From assembly GCA_002493595.1 (NCBI GenBank), contig DKZG01000006.1, positions 1 through 64,000 on the forward strand: DNA of 64,000 nucleotides, written 5' to 3'. The stretch comes from Ruminococcaceae bacterium UBA7080. Lineage in GTDB: Bacteria; Bacillota; Clostridia; Oscillospirales; Acutalibacteraceae. The notes beneath the pieces are model-generated. The model saw only the letters and a list, made by a program, of their open reading frames with translations. It ran no database searches and was not told the origin of the DNA. Below are positions 51,988 through 60,989 of this stretch, in pieces. Position numbers and translations under genes: made by a program. Each line of letters opens with the position of its first letter. Position 1 is the first letter of the stretch.

Positions 51988-54888
51988 ATGAAAAAGCTTA
52001 TTGCGCTGATTACTGCTGTTGCCATAGCTGTTCCCTGCTGCTATATCACAGCAAATCAAATATCAAAGCATTATCAAATTACGGAAAATGAAGCTATTGA
52101 ATTCATCAATGATGTTAGGGAAATTCAAAAAAAAGATTACGATAAAGAATGTCGTCTTTTTGTAAGCAGCAAAAAAAGCATTGATAAAATGGGAGCAGTC
52201 GATATTGTTTTTGGTATGAAAGATGCATACCTTTTACAGTATAAAAATAAAACGGATACAAACAGAGCATATGAATATTATAATTCTCTCCCTTATGTTG
52301 AATTTGCAGAATATGATTATGTTGAAAACGCTGAGCTGTGTTCGGATATTGAAGAAGAAAATCCAACTGAGCCCGTCGGTGATAACAGTCTGCCTGACTT
52401 TCCTGCAGACTGTATCAGCACAATTCTTCCTAATATTGATGATGCAATTAAGCTGTTAAAAAAGGAACAAATTAAATTTCCGAAAATCACCGTAGGTGTA
52501 ATTGACACGGGTGTTGCCCTTGTAGGAAATGTAGCAGACCGATTTGATGGTGGCTGCACTATTTTTGAAGATTACAATGAAAACGGCACCGATGATTTAT
52601 ACAATCACGGAACGGTTGTATCGAGTGTAATTGCCAGAAATACACTCGACAATGTACGCATCAGATCCTACCAAATTCTTAGCAAAGACAAAGCAACAAA
52701 TATGTCGCTTGCCTACGCACAAATCATGCTTGCAATCGCTCAGGATTGCAGGATTATGAACATCAGCATTAAATTTGCATACCACGGAGATCTTTTTAAA
52801 AAAATAGGTGATTACGCAGAGGAAATGAATGTTATTATGGTATGCTCCGGCGGCAATGATCATCAAAATATTACTTTTAATTCACTCCGATTTCCGGCTA
52901 GATTTAAAAATTTTATTACCGTGGGCGGCGTTGATCTCTGTGGGGCTATGTATGCAAGCTCAAATTACGGTGAAGCTATGGATATTTATGCTCCGGCTAC
53001 CGGTGTTAACGTATACAGAAACACAGGCGAACCCAGTCAAAGCGGCGGCACTTCCGTTGCAGCTCCGATTATATGTGCAATCAGTTCATTACTGATTGCG
53101 CTCAAGCCTGATATTACATATCATGAAATTGAACAACTTTTACAATCAACAGGAAATGCTCTTTATGAAGACTGTGACACTTCTGCGCACAGAGTAGCTG
53201 CAGATGCATATGCTGCAGTCAGCAAGCTCTTAGGAGGAGCAAAGCTGGAAAAATGCCATTTAGAATATTTTGTTACAAAAAACAGTGAAACAAACAGCAG
53301 CACGATATCCTTTGCCTCTGATGATAATGCAAAAATATATTACAGCATAACAAAAGACAACAAAATATACTATCCTTTCAAAGAATTTGATAACTACTTT
53401 CCGAAATATTATTTATACAAAGGAGAAAATGTAACCCTTGATAATGAATACAAAATAACGGCACAAGCTTATGCTCCGGGCAAAGAAAAAAGTGAGCTTG
53501 AAATTTTTTGTGCTCCTAAATTTACGGAAAACGAGAGTTACAAATCCACGCAGGCATCAGGTAATAATAAATACAACAGCATTACTTACTGTAATTTGTT
53601 AAATGAAAAAACAATTGAAGTACCAACTGAAATTGCTGCCAACAAAATACAGGAAATCGGAGACCGATGTTTTGCAGGCAACAAAGAGGTTGAAACGATT
53701 ATTCTGCCTGAAAGTGTAAAAAGAATAGGAAACTACGCTTTTGCAAACTGCAAAAATCTTAAAACAGTCATTGCGCCCGGCGTTACTGAATGCGGTTATT
53801 TTGCATTTTATAATTGTAAAAATCTTAAATTTGTATCACTGCCTTACCTTTCAACAGCGAATACCGGCTTGTTTAAAAATTGTGTATCCCTTGAAAGTGT
53901 TGACTGCAAACCGTTAAGCATGATATGCAACCAGGCCTTTTACGGGTGTCAGAATTTAAAAGTACTTAAAACCGAAAATACGGATTTCGAATTTTGTTTA
54001 AACACATTCTTTAATTGCCGCAATCTCCAAATACTTGCTGATGAAAACAGCTATATGTATAAATTTGCCAAGGAAAATAATATTCATGTAATTACAGACA
54101 AAAATCTCATGCCAAATATAAAATGCAATCATCCTCAGCTAAAAATAATTCAGCGTCTTGAAAAAGACTGTTTTAATGAGGGGTATTCTGTATTTCACTG
54201 CACACTATGCGGTTGTGCATTTACGGATATGGATTACTGCACCGGGCACGATTATCAAATCACAACAGTAGAAAAAACCTGCTGCGAATATGAAAAAACA
54301 AAATATGAATGCCGACGCTGCGGCTACGCTTATATTGAAACCGTGGGCTGGACTCTTAAGCCTCATGATACATATACAAAAGAATATCTTGCTCCCACTG
54401 AAAGCAAAACAGGCAGAGCATATACATACTGCAAAAACTGCAGTACAGTACTGCCGGATACAATCATTCCCTCTCTTGCTCCTTATGAAGTAAAGGGCTG
54501 CACAATTGTCGCAGAGGACAGAAACTTTAATGCTCCTAACAAATATCCATTGTCAAACGTAAGCATCTATGTTGACGGTACGCTTTCAGGGCGAACGGAT
54601 GAAAAAGGAGAATTCAAAATGAATTTTGGCAACGGGACATATGAAGTACATTTAACGCATCCCAGCTCTTTAGACAAAAGCTTTACCTTCACAGTAAATA
54701 ACGGAAATGTAACAATCGATGAACCGATTGCCATGATAGCCTGTGACTGGGAAAAAGACGGCTATATAAACGCCAAGGATTTTGCTAAGCTTAAGCACAC
54801 TGATACCATCTATGGTTACGATTTAAACGGCGACACATATATAAATGCAGTTGAAGAGAATATATTCAAAAACTGCTTGTCCTATTAA
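51988..54888 (+). CDS. secreted subtilisin-like protease with leucine-rich repeats and dockerin-like C-terminus
   Basis: This 966-residue protein has a signal peptide (about 1-22), a prodomain-like region to about 145, then an S8 peptidase domain with catalytic Asp173 (GVIDTG), His207 (YNHGTVV), oxyanion Asn290 (CSGGND) and Ser356 (SGGTSVAAP). A beta region with immunoglobulin-like character, then BspA-type LRR_5 repeats (CFAGNKEVETIILPESVKRI and copies, about 560-690), then Cys-rich CxxC segments (HCTLCG, ECRRCG, YCKNCS), a carboxypeptidase-regulatory-like beta domain, and two terminal F-hand repeats, DWEKDGYINAKDFAKL and DLNGDTYINAVEENIF, like a type I dockerin. This predicts attachment to a cohesin-bearing surface complex. 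A strong terminator follows. Confidence 0.88.
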   Translation: MKKLIALITAVAIAVPCCYITANQISKHYQITENEAIEFINDVREIQKKDYDKECRLFVSSKKSIDKMGAVDIVFGMKDAYLLQYKNKTDTNRAYEYYNSLPYVEFAEYDYVENAELCSDIEEENPTEPVGDNSLPDFPADCISTILPNIDDAIKLLKKEQIKFPKITVGVIDTGVALVGNVADRFDGGCTIFEDYNENGTDDLYNHGTVVSSVIARNTLDNVRIRSYQILSKDKATNMSLAYAQIMLAIAQDCRIMNISIKFAYHGDLFKKIGDYAEEMNVIMVCSGGNDHQNITFNSLRFPARFKNFITVGGVDLCGAMYASSNYGEAMDIYAPATGVNVYRNTGEPSQSGGTSVAAPIICAISSLLIALKPDITYHEIEQLLQSTGNALYEDCDTSAHRVAADAYAAVSKLLGGAKLEKCHLEYFVTKNSETNSSTISFASDDNAKIYYSITKDNKIYYPFKEFDNYFPKYYLYKGENVTLDNEYKITAQAYAPGKEKSELEIFCAPKFTENESYKSTQASGNNKYNSITYCNLLNEKTIEVPTEIAANKIQEIGDRCFAGNKEVETIILPESVKRIGNYAFANCKNLKTVIAPGVTECGYFAFYNCKNLKFVSLPYLSTANTGLFKNCVSLESVDCKPLSMICNQAFYGCQNLKVLKTENTDFEFCLNTFFNCRNLQILADENSYMYKFAKENNIHVITDKNLMPNIKCNHPQLKIIQRLEKDCFNEGYSVFHCTLCGCAFTDMDYCTGHDYQITTVEKTCCEYEKTKYECRRCGYAYIETVGWTLKPHDTYTKEYLAPTESKTGRAYTYCKNCSTVLPDTIIPSLAPYEVKGCTIVAEDRNFNAPNKYPLSNVSIYVDGTLSGRTDEKGEFKMNFGNGTYEVHLTHPSSLDKSFTFTVNNGNVTIDEPIAMIACDWEKDGYINAKDFAKLKHTDTIYGYDLNGDTYINAVEENIFKNCLSY

Positions 54889-54889
54889 A

Positions 54890-54932
54890 AAACAAAAAGG
54901 ATTTTTCTTCTGAAAAATCCTTTTTGTTTTTT
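54890..54932. terminator. bidirectional terminator between subtilase and pcrA
   Basis: A stem of about 19 bp (AAACAAAAAGGATTTTTC against its complement) with loop TTCT, with A-run before and T-run after, so it works for both convergent genes. Confidence 0.92.
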
Positions 54933-54960
54933 AATTATATCTTCGTCTGTACCGAAAAAG

Positions 54961-57138
54961 TTACACTTTCTCAAGTCTTGCAAAGTTTGCCATCATCTTC
55001 TTTGTTCCGGCTTTATCAAATGCAACCTCCATCAGCGTATCATTACCCATCGGCTGAAGTGTAAGTATTGTGCCTGTTCCGAAACTCTTATGTAAAACAG
55101 TATCCCCAACCTTGTAATCTGCAGCGGGCTTGGCAGAAGTATTTCCTGCCTGACCGAATTTATGTGCATTCTGACTTGATGCTGTAGGATACTTCGGTAC
55201 TTTGCCCGCAGACATTTTATATGAGCGGGTAGATACATCCTGTGTAACATGATTTGGTATCTCACGCAGAAAACGCGATGCCATATTGCGTGATGTAGTA
55301 CCGTAAAGCATACGCTGCTGCGCATTCACAAGATACAGTTTTTCTCTCGCTCTTGTTATACCTACATATGCCAAACGGCGTTCTTCCTCCAACTCCTCAT
55401 CACTGTACATAGACTGGCTGCCGGGGAAGATACCCTCCTCCATACCGGGAATAAATACAACAGGAAATTCAAGGCCTTTCGCTGAATGCAGCGTCATAAG
55501 AACAACAGCATCATCATCTGCATTATACGAATCAATATCTGTAATCAGCGCAACATCCTCAAGAAAATCCGAAAGATCAGGCTCGTCCGTTTCCTCCTGA
55601 TACTTGATAAACATAGAGGAAAGTTCCTTTATATTATTCACACGATCATCATAGCTCTCAGGATCTTCATTGAGATAGTCAAGATATTTTGTTGTTTCTA
55701 TTACCTCCTGCAGCAAATCACTCAGAGGCATTTTTTCTTCATAGCACTTTTGAAAATGCTTTATCATATCCGTAAATCCCATAAGTTTTGATGCACTTCG
55801 CGAGGTCTTTTGAAATTCATCGGCCCTCTCACAAACCTCAAATGCAGAGATACCGAGACCCGTGGCAATTTCCATCACATTTGCAAACATTGTGTCACCA
55901 ATCTGTCTTTTAGGAACATTGATAATACGCTGAAGCCTGATATTATCGGCAGAATTATTGATGATTGCAAAATAGGAAATAATATCCTTGATTTCTTTTC
56001 TGTCAAAGAAACGGTGACCGCCGATAATTTTATGAGATATACCGCTTTTGGTAAGCATGATTTCCAAATTACGCGATTGAGCATTCATTCTGTACAAAAT
56101 TGCATGATCTGATAATTTTCTGCCGTTTTTAACGTTTTTAAGTATCTCTTCAATTATAAAAGCTGATTCGTCCGACTCATTTAAAGCTGTATTAAATACT
56201 ATTTTTTCACCACTGCCTGCATGTGTAAACAAAGTTTTTCCCTTTCGGTTTTTGTTATTCGCTATCACGGCATTTGCAGCATCAAGTATATTTTGCGTAG
56301 AGCGATAATTTTCCTCCAGGCGTATTACATTAGCACCCTTATAATGCTGTTCAAAGGAAAGTATATTTTCAATCGTAGCACCGCGAAAGCGATAGATACT
56401 TTGATCATCATCACCGACAACACAGATATTCTTATATTTATCTGCAAAAAGGGATGTCAGAACATACTGTGCATGGTTCGTATCCTGATACTCATCTACC
56501 ATAACATATTTAAACTGTGTCTGATATAAATCGCGGACATCTTCATTTTCACGCAGTAATTTAACTGTATTGAAAATAATATCATCAAAATCCATTGCAT
56601 CGGATTTTTTTAGTTCCTGCTGATAGAGCTCATAGCACTGTGCAATTTTCCCCTTTCTGAAGTCGTTTGATGAGGCCGCTTTATATTCATCAGGGTCAAT
56701 AAGACTGTCCTTAGCCCTGCTGATTTCGCTGAGTATGGACTTATGATTAAGAATTTTGTCCTCGATACCAAGATGCTTCTGACACTGCTTCATCACACGG
56801 CGAGTATCGTCCGTATCATAAATTGTAAAATGGCTTGTATATCCTAATCGGTCGCCGAAACGGCGCAAAATTCGTGAACAGCAGCTGTGAAAGGTATAGG
56901 CCCAGATACTTTGAGCCTCTTCACCTATGGCTTTTATAAGTCTTTCTTTAAGCTCACCGGCGGCTTTATTGGTAAAAGTAATCGCCAGCACTTGCCATGG
57001 CCGGGCAAGATTCGCCTCAATAATATGTTCAACACGATTAACAAGCACTGTTGTTTTTCCCGAACCTGCACCTGCAAGTATAAGAAGCGGCCCTTCAGTT
57101 GTATTAACAGCTTTTTGCTGCATTTCATTAAGCGGCAT
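54961..57138 (-). CDS. pcrA: ATP-dependent DNA helicase PcrA (UvrD/Rep family)
   Basis: This 725-residue superfamily 1 helicase has the Q motif MPLNEMQQKAV, Walker A LAGAGSGKTTVLVNR (about 21-35), Walker B MVDEYQDTNHAQY, VVGDDDQSIYRFRGA, VIRLEENYRST, VLMTLHSAKGLEFPVVFI and VGITRAREKLYL. A Tudor-like C-terminal domain (DYKVGDTVLHKSFGTGTILT) is typical of PcrA and binds RNA polymerase. It acts in repair and in resolving transcription-replication conflicts. Confidence 0.97.
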   Translation of the reverse strand: MPLNEMQQKAVNTTEGPLLILAGAGSGKTTVLVNRVEHIIEANLARPWQVLAITFTNKAAGELKERLIKAIGEEAQSIWAYTFHSCCSRILRRFGDRLGYTSHFTIYDTDDTRRVMKQCQKHLGIEDKILNHKSILSEISRAKDSLIDPDEYKAASSNDFRKGKIAQCYELYQQELKKSDAMDFDDIIFNTVKLLRENEDVRDLYQTQFKYVMVDEYQDTNHAQYVLTSLFADKYKNICVVGDDDQSIYRFRGATIENILSFEQHYKGANVIRLEENYRSTQNILDAANAVIANNKNRKGKTLFTHAGSGEKIVFNTALNESDESAFIIEEILKNVKNGRKLSDHAILYRMNAQSRNLEIMLTKSGISHKIIGGHRFFDRKEIKDIISYFAIINNSADNIRLQRIINVPKRQIGDTMFANVMEIATGLGISAFEVCERADEFQKTSRSASKLMGFTDMIKHFQKCYEEKMPLSDLLQEVIETTKYLDYLNEDPESYDDRVNNIKELSSMFIKYQEETDEPDLSDFLEDVALITDIDSYNADDDAVVLMTLHSAKGLEFPVVFIPGMEEGIFPGSQSMYSDEELEEERRLAYVGITRAREKLYLVNAQQRMLYGTTSRNMASRFLREIPNHVTQDVSTRSYKMSAGKVPKYPTASSQNAHKFGQAGNTSAKPAADYKVGDTVLHKSFGTGTILTLQPMGNDTLMEVAFDKAGTKKMMANFARLEKV

Positions 57139-57160
57139 ATATTATTCTCCTTTAGAATAA

Positions 57161-57186
57161 ATCAGGGCGACAAACGTCACCCTGAT
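57161..57186 (-). terminator. hairpin between oadB and pcrA
   Basis: ATCAGGGTGAC and GTCGCCCTGAT form an 11-bp stem with one mismatch and a four-base loop on the minus strand. Trailing sequence TTATTCT is a weak T-tract, so some read-through into pcrA is possible. Confidence 0.6.
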
Positions 57187-57193
57187 TTTTTTA

Positions 57194-58411
57194 TTATCTT
57201 AAAAGTGTAAGAAGGATACCCGCTGCAACGGCCGAACCGATAACGCCTGATACATTGGGACCCATTGCATGCATAAGAAGGAAATTTGACGGATTCGCTT
57301 CCTGACCGACCTTCTGCGACACACGCGCTGCCATCGGAACTGCCGATACGCCTGCTGAACCGATAAGCGGATTAACTTTGCCCTTTGTAATTACATACAT
57401 AAGCTTGCCGAACAACACACCGCATGCTGTACCAATACAAAAAGCAACTAAACCTAAAGCAACTACCTTGATTGTTCTCCAATTAAGAAAGCTTTCAGCT
57501 GAGGTTGTTGCACCTACGGATATACCGAGCATGATTGTTATAATGTTCATAAGCTCATTCTGAGCAGCCTTGGCAATACGCTCTGTTCTTCCGCTTTCCT
57601 TAAGCAGATTACCAAACATCAGCATACCAACCAGTGAAGCAGCATCAGGAAGGAGAAGAGAAACAATAACAGTTACAACAATAGGAAATAAAATTTTCTC
57701 CATCTTCGAAACAGGACGAAGATTACCCATTACCACCGAGCGTTCCTTTTTCGTTGTCAGCATCTTCATAATCGGTGGCTGTATTACGGGTACAAGCGCC
57801 ATATAAGAATATGCGGCCACTGCTATAACCGGAAGCATTGCCGGTGCAAGAATAGATGTAACAAAGATTGCAGTCGGACCATCAGCACCGCCGATGATTG
57901 CAATTGAACCTGCTTCATTAGGTGCAAAGCCTAAAAGAATTGCACCGATATAGGTAAAGAAAATACCGAACTGTGCTGCCGCACCGAGTATAAAGCTGCT
58001 TGGATTTGCAATAAGCGGACCGAAATCCGTCATAGCTCCAATACCAAGAAAAATCAGCGGAGGATAAATACCCGCTTTAACGCCAAAATAAAGAAAATCC
58101 ATCAATCCCGGTGTACAAACATTGCCTGCACTGTCAAGCATTCTGCCGGCAATCAAATCTCTGAAGCCGTCTAAATCGTGGTACTGAACCGCAAGATTTG
58201 CACCGGGTATATTTGCAAGGAGCATACCGAATGCTATGGGTATCATTAACAGCGGCTCAAAACCTTTCTTAATGCCTAACCAAAGGAAAAAGAAAGCAAT
58301 ACATATCATTGCTAAATTCTTTCCGCCGCCTTCAGCGGTAAAGAAATAGGCATAACCGGAGTTTGAAAAGATACTAACGATTACTTCCCAAAGACCCTGA
58401 AGTATTTCCAT
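57194..58411 (-). CDS. oadB: sodium-pumping decarboxylase beta subunit
   Basis: This 405-residue, roughly eleven-helix membrane protein of the OadB/MmdB/GcdB family couples decarboxylation to sodium export. GIGAMTDFGPLIANPSSFIL, GGADGPTAIFVTSILAPAML and GLIGSAGVSAVPMAARVSQ-like sequence near the end (LIGSAGVSAVPMAARVSQK) carry the family's charged intramembrane residues. It lies 18 bases after the gamma subunit gene. Alpha (carboxyltransferase) and biotin carrier genes are not in the window, so the substrate (oxaloacetate, methylmalonyl-CoA or glutaconyl-CoA) is open. Confidence 0.94.
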   Translation of the reverse strand: MEILQGLWEVIVSIFSNSGYAYFFTAEGGGKNLAMICIAFFFLWLGIKKGFEPLLMIPIAFGMLLANIPGANLAVQYHDLDGFRDLIAGRMLDSAGNVCTPGLMDFLYFGVKAGIYPPLIFLGIGAMTDFGPLIANPSSFILGAAAQFGIFFTYIGAILLGFAPNEAGSIAIIGGADGPTAIFVTSILAPAMLPVIAVAAYSYMALVPVIQPPIMKMLTTKKERSVVMGNLRPVSKMEKILFPIVVTVIVSLLLPDAASLVGMLMFGNLLKESGRTERIAKAAQNELMNIITIMLGISVGATTSAESFLNWRTIKVVALGLVAFCIGTACGVLFGKLMYVITKGKVNPLIGSAGVSAVPMAARVSQKVGQEANPSNFLLMHAMGPNVSGVIGSAVAAGILLTLLR

Positions 58412-58429
58412 AATATAATGCTACCCCCT

Positions 58430-58912
58430 TTAAAACGGCCTTGTATTATCAGCAGCAGCAGCGGCTGCCCAAAGATTTCTTGTGTTGATATTTTTTCTTT
58501 TAATGGAATGAACCACCGCATCGGGTCCTTCTGATACAGCTACAGCAGCTGCAATTGCCGCAACGATCTCACCGCTGATACCGGCTTCAACAACAGGCAC
58601 GGGCTTAGGTAAATCTGCCGCGGGATTTGCGCTGAGAATTTCTCTATTTTCTGACAAAGATTCTGTTTCAGACTCTGAAGCAGTATTCTTTTTTCTTGCC
58701 TGCCATTTTGCTTTTACAGACGCTTTAATGAAAGCCATCTTTTCAGAAAGCGCATTACTCCATTTTTCTATAACCGGAACAAATTTTCCAAACAGATTAA
58801 ATATAAAAATAAGCAGCAGCAGCATACCTACCACAATAACAATACCGGCTATTACAACAGTTGCAGTAAAGGTTACACCGGTATCTGCAGCTAACATCGG
58901 AATTGGACTCAC
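58430..58912 (-). CDS. oadG: sodium-pumping decarboxylase gamma subunit (OadG family)
   Basis: This protein is about 160 residues, with one membrane helix (VTFTATVVIAGIVIVVGMLL region), a cytoplasmic polar stretch and a C-terminal part with GEIVAAIAAAVAVSE, typical of clostridial OadG. In-frame ATGs at 58957 and 58927 lie upstream of, or on, the predicted transcription start; GGGGGA at 58925-58920 suits GTG at 58912 (or 58915), so the start is uncertain by a few residues. The gamma subunit holds the complex to the membrane. It is the first gene of a pair with oadB. Confidence 0.85.
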   Translation of the reverse strand: MSPIPMLAADTGVTFTATVVIAGIVIVVGMLLLLIFIFNLFGKFVPVIEKWSNALSEKMAFIKASVKAKWQARKKNTASESETESLSENREILSANPAADLPKPVPVVEAGISGEIVAAIAAAVAVSEGPDAVVHSIKRKNINTRNLWAAAAAADNTRPF

Positions 58913-58945
58913 CACAAATTCCCCCATTTTAATTTTATCAGTGCT

Positions 58946-58974
58946 ATTATAAAACATATTATATTATATTTCAA
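58946..58974 (-). promoter_or_regulatory. promoter of oadG-oadB
   Basis: On the minus strand TTGAAA (58974-58969), 17 bases, TATAAT (58951-58946). This puts the transcript start near 58939 and rules out the upstream ATG at 58957. Confidence 0.75.
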
Positions 58975-59020
58975 CGAAATTTTGGAATTTTTTAATTTCT
59001 GTCAAATTGTATAAAATCCC

Positions 59021-59048
59021 TTGATTTATTTTGAAAATAGTATATAAT
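59021..59048 (+). promoter_or_regulatory. promoter of the 44-residue membrane protein gene
   Basis: TTGATT (59021-59026), 16 bases, TATAAT (59043-59048), about 26 bases before the ATG. Confidence 0.6.
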
Positions 59049-59074
59049 ATTATTAACACAAAGGGGGCAGTTTT

Positions 59075-59209
59075 ATGACAGAGAAAACATTAATTATTGC
59101 TATTCTTGTTGCACTTATACTTCTTTGGTTTGCTGAAACCTTAAAAATGACAAAGACAAGCAAAATTTTAGGCGGAGTTATAGATTTAGGCTTTGCAATT
59201 TTAAGATAG
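59075..59209 (+). CDS. 44-residue single-helix membrane protein
   Basis: The small open frame starts ATG 59075 after GGGGG and stops at TAG 59207. The product begins MTEKTLIIAILVALILLW, one membrane helix, then a basic segment (KMTKTSKILGG) and a short hydrophobic tail. A fitting promoter lies upstream and a good terminator downstream, so it is probably a real gene. No family was recognised. Confidence 0.6.
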   Translation: MTEKTLIIAILVALILLWFAETLKMTKTSKILGGVIDLGFAILR

Positions 59210-59246
59210 CATAGCTTTCGTTTTATAATATTAAGTACATGAATTA

Positions 59247-59274
59247 AAAGAGCAGTCAATGACTGCTCTTTATT
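59247..59274. terminator. bidirectional terminator between small membrane gene and nfo
   Basis: AAAGAGCAGTC and GACTGCTCTTT form an 11-bp perfect stem with a three-base loop; T-rich on the right and A-rich on the left. Confidence 0.87.
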
Positions 59275-60103
59275 ATTTATAAATTGATTTTAAAAATGAA
59301 ATTTCTTTTGCATAACCGTCAAGCTCGTTGGGCGTTTCCAGATAAAACGGTAAATGCTTAAGAGAAGCGTGATTGATAATTCTCTCAATAGCTTCATTAC
59401 CGATATATCCTTCACCAATTTTTTCATGCCTGTCCTTGTGAGCACCGATTGGATTTTTGGAGTCATTAAGATGAATAGCCTTCAGTCTTTCAATACCTAA
59501 GACTTTGTCAAACTCTTCAAGCACACCGTCGAGATTATTAATAATATCATACCCTGCATCATTTACATGACAGGTATCAAGGCACACACCAAGCTTTTGA
59601 TTAAGCTCTACTCGGTCAATGATCGCTTTGAGCTCTTCAAAGCTTTTACCGACTTCAGAGCCCTTACCTGCCATAGTCTCCAGGAGTACTGTAGTCGTCA
59701 TATCCTCAAAAAGCACCTTATTAAGTGCATCTGAAATAAGCTCAATACCCTTTTGCTCTCCCTGCCCCACATGTGAACCCGGATGAAAATTATAAAGCTG
59801 GTTAGGTGTATACTCCATGCTTTTTAAATCGTCTGCAAAGGTATTCAATGCAAACACTCTTGTTTCTTCCTTGGCACTGCAGCAATTAAGTGTATACGGA
59901 GCATGGGCAAGAATAACAGAAAAGCTCTCTTTCTCCATCAAATCAAGAAAAGTTTCGATATCCTCCTGCTTGATTTCCTTGGCATTGCCGCCACGAGGAT
60001 TGCGTGTAAAAAACTGAAATGTGTTTGCGCCGATTTCTACAGCCTGCTTGAGCATGGCAGTATAACCCTTTGATGAACTGAGATGAGCACCGATTGTAAG
60101 CAT
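59273..60103 (-). CDS. nfo: deoxyribonuclease IV (apurinic endonuclease)
   Basis: This 276-residue TIM-barrel zinc enzyme cuts DNA at abasic sites. GAHLSSSKGYTAMLKQAVEI, LAHAPYTLNCCS, YNFHPGSHVGQGEQKGIEL, LLETMAGKGSEVG, VCLDTCHVNDAGYDI and HLNDSKNPIGAHKDRHEKIG contain the conserved metal ligands. It works downstream of glycosylases such as the AlkA-like protein at 32221. It lies 6 bases after the HAD gene. Confidence 0.96.
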   Translation of the reverse strand: MLTIGAHLSSSKGYTAMLKQAVEIGANTFQFFTRNPRGGNAKEIKQEDIETFLDLMEKESFSVILAHAPYTLNCCSAKEETRVFALNTFADDLKSMEYTPNQLYNFHPGSHVGQGEQKGIELISDALNKVLFEDMTTTVLLETMAGKGSEVGKSFEELKAIIDRVELNQKLGVCLDTCHVNDAGYDIINNLDGVLEEFDKVLGIERLKAIHLNDSKNPIGAHKDRHEKIGEGYIGNEAIERIINHASLKHLPFYLETPNELDGYAKEISFLKSIYK

Positions 60104-60109
60104 TGGTCA

Positions 60110-60979
60110 TTACTCCTTACTTTTTAAAAGTTCTTTAGCCATATTTTCCTCTGCTTTACCTGACATAATATATTCAAGCAAATCTGCAACACAGCCATTG
60201 TTACAGTGGCAGGCTTCAAATTTACATATCTTATGAATAGAGGACGGAGCTTGTCCGGCACAAGCCGGAAGACCGACGGTTTTAAGCATATCCCAATCGT
60301 TATAATAATCACCTATAGCAGCAACATGACTTTTATCTATACCAAGCATATCTGCAAGTTTCATAATACCGACGCCTTTATGTGTATCCTTTTGCAGCAT
60401 TTCAAGACTCCATATAGAGGATGCCATAAAATTAGCATCCGGATTCGGTAATTTATCAATTACCTCTCTGAGATGGTTAATTACAATCGGGTTTGACCAA
60501 AAGATAACCTTCATCCATCCGTCTTCAGGTACATCATCAATAGACTTTACATGCTCATAATGTGCTTTATCAAAATACATTGTGCCCTGTGAAAGCAAAC
60601 CGCTTTTAACAATATAAACATAGTCATCAAAATATATACCGATATCGACGCTCTTAAAAATCTCATCAAACTCTTCAGCAATACGCCGAACAAAAATCTG
60701 ACCTTTTTTACCGATGGTACTGCGCCATAGCATCTTTTTTTTATCGTAGTCATATATACCGGCACCATTGAGCACAACAGCCGGCTGATTGGGCGTAATT
60801 CGGTTATAATTGCGCTCCAGACTCGACTGCAGCCTGCCGGATGCAAGTGTAAAATTACCGCCTAGCTCGGTAAATTTTTTTATCGCATTATAATTCCTTT
60901 TGGGCAGTTTTCTGAACTTATTGTTCAGCGTTCCGTCTATATCGGATACTACCAGCCAATTTTCAAAAGTTTTTTTCAT
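60110..60979 (-). CDS. Cof-type HAD phosphatase
   Basis: This 289-residue protein, starting at 60979 with GAGGTGA upstream, has motif I VVSDIDGTLNNKF, motif II FTLASGRLQSS, a type IIB cap and motifs III/IV with HKGVGIMKLADMLGID and VAAIGDYYNDWDML. Such enzymes dephosphorylate sugar phosphates, flavin or pyridoxal phosphates; the substrate is open. It lies between an RluD-type gene and nfo in a minus-strand run. Confidence 0.9.
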   Translation of the reverse strand: MKKTFENWLVVSDIDGTLNNKFRKLPKRNYNAIKKFTELGGNFTLASGRLQSSLERNYNRITPNQPAVVLNGAGIYDYDKKKMLWRSTIGKKGQIFVRRIAEEFDEIFKSVDIGIYFDDYVYIVKSGLLSQGTMYFDKAHYEHVKSIDDVPEDGWMKVIFWSNPIVINHLREVIDKLPNPDANFMASSIWSLEMLQKDTHKGVGIMKLADMLGIDKSHVAAIGDYYNDWDMLKTVGLPACAGQAPSSIHKICKFEACHCNNGCVADLLEYIMSGKAEENMAKELLKSKE

Positions 60980-60989
60980 TAAGTTCACC

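Noticed and set aside
53640..54060. Repetitive protein segment in the subtilase as evidence of assembly duplication
   Set aside because: The repeats are ordinary BspA-type leucine-rich units that differ in sequence from copy to copy, not recent DNA duplications.
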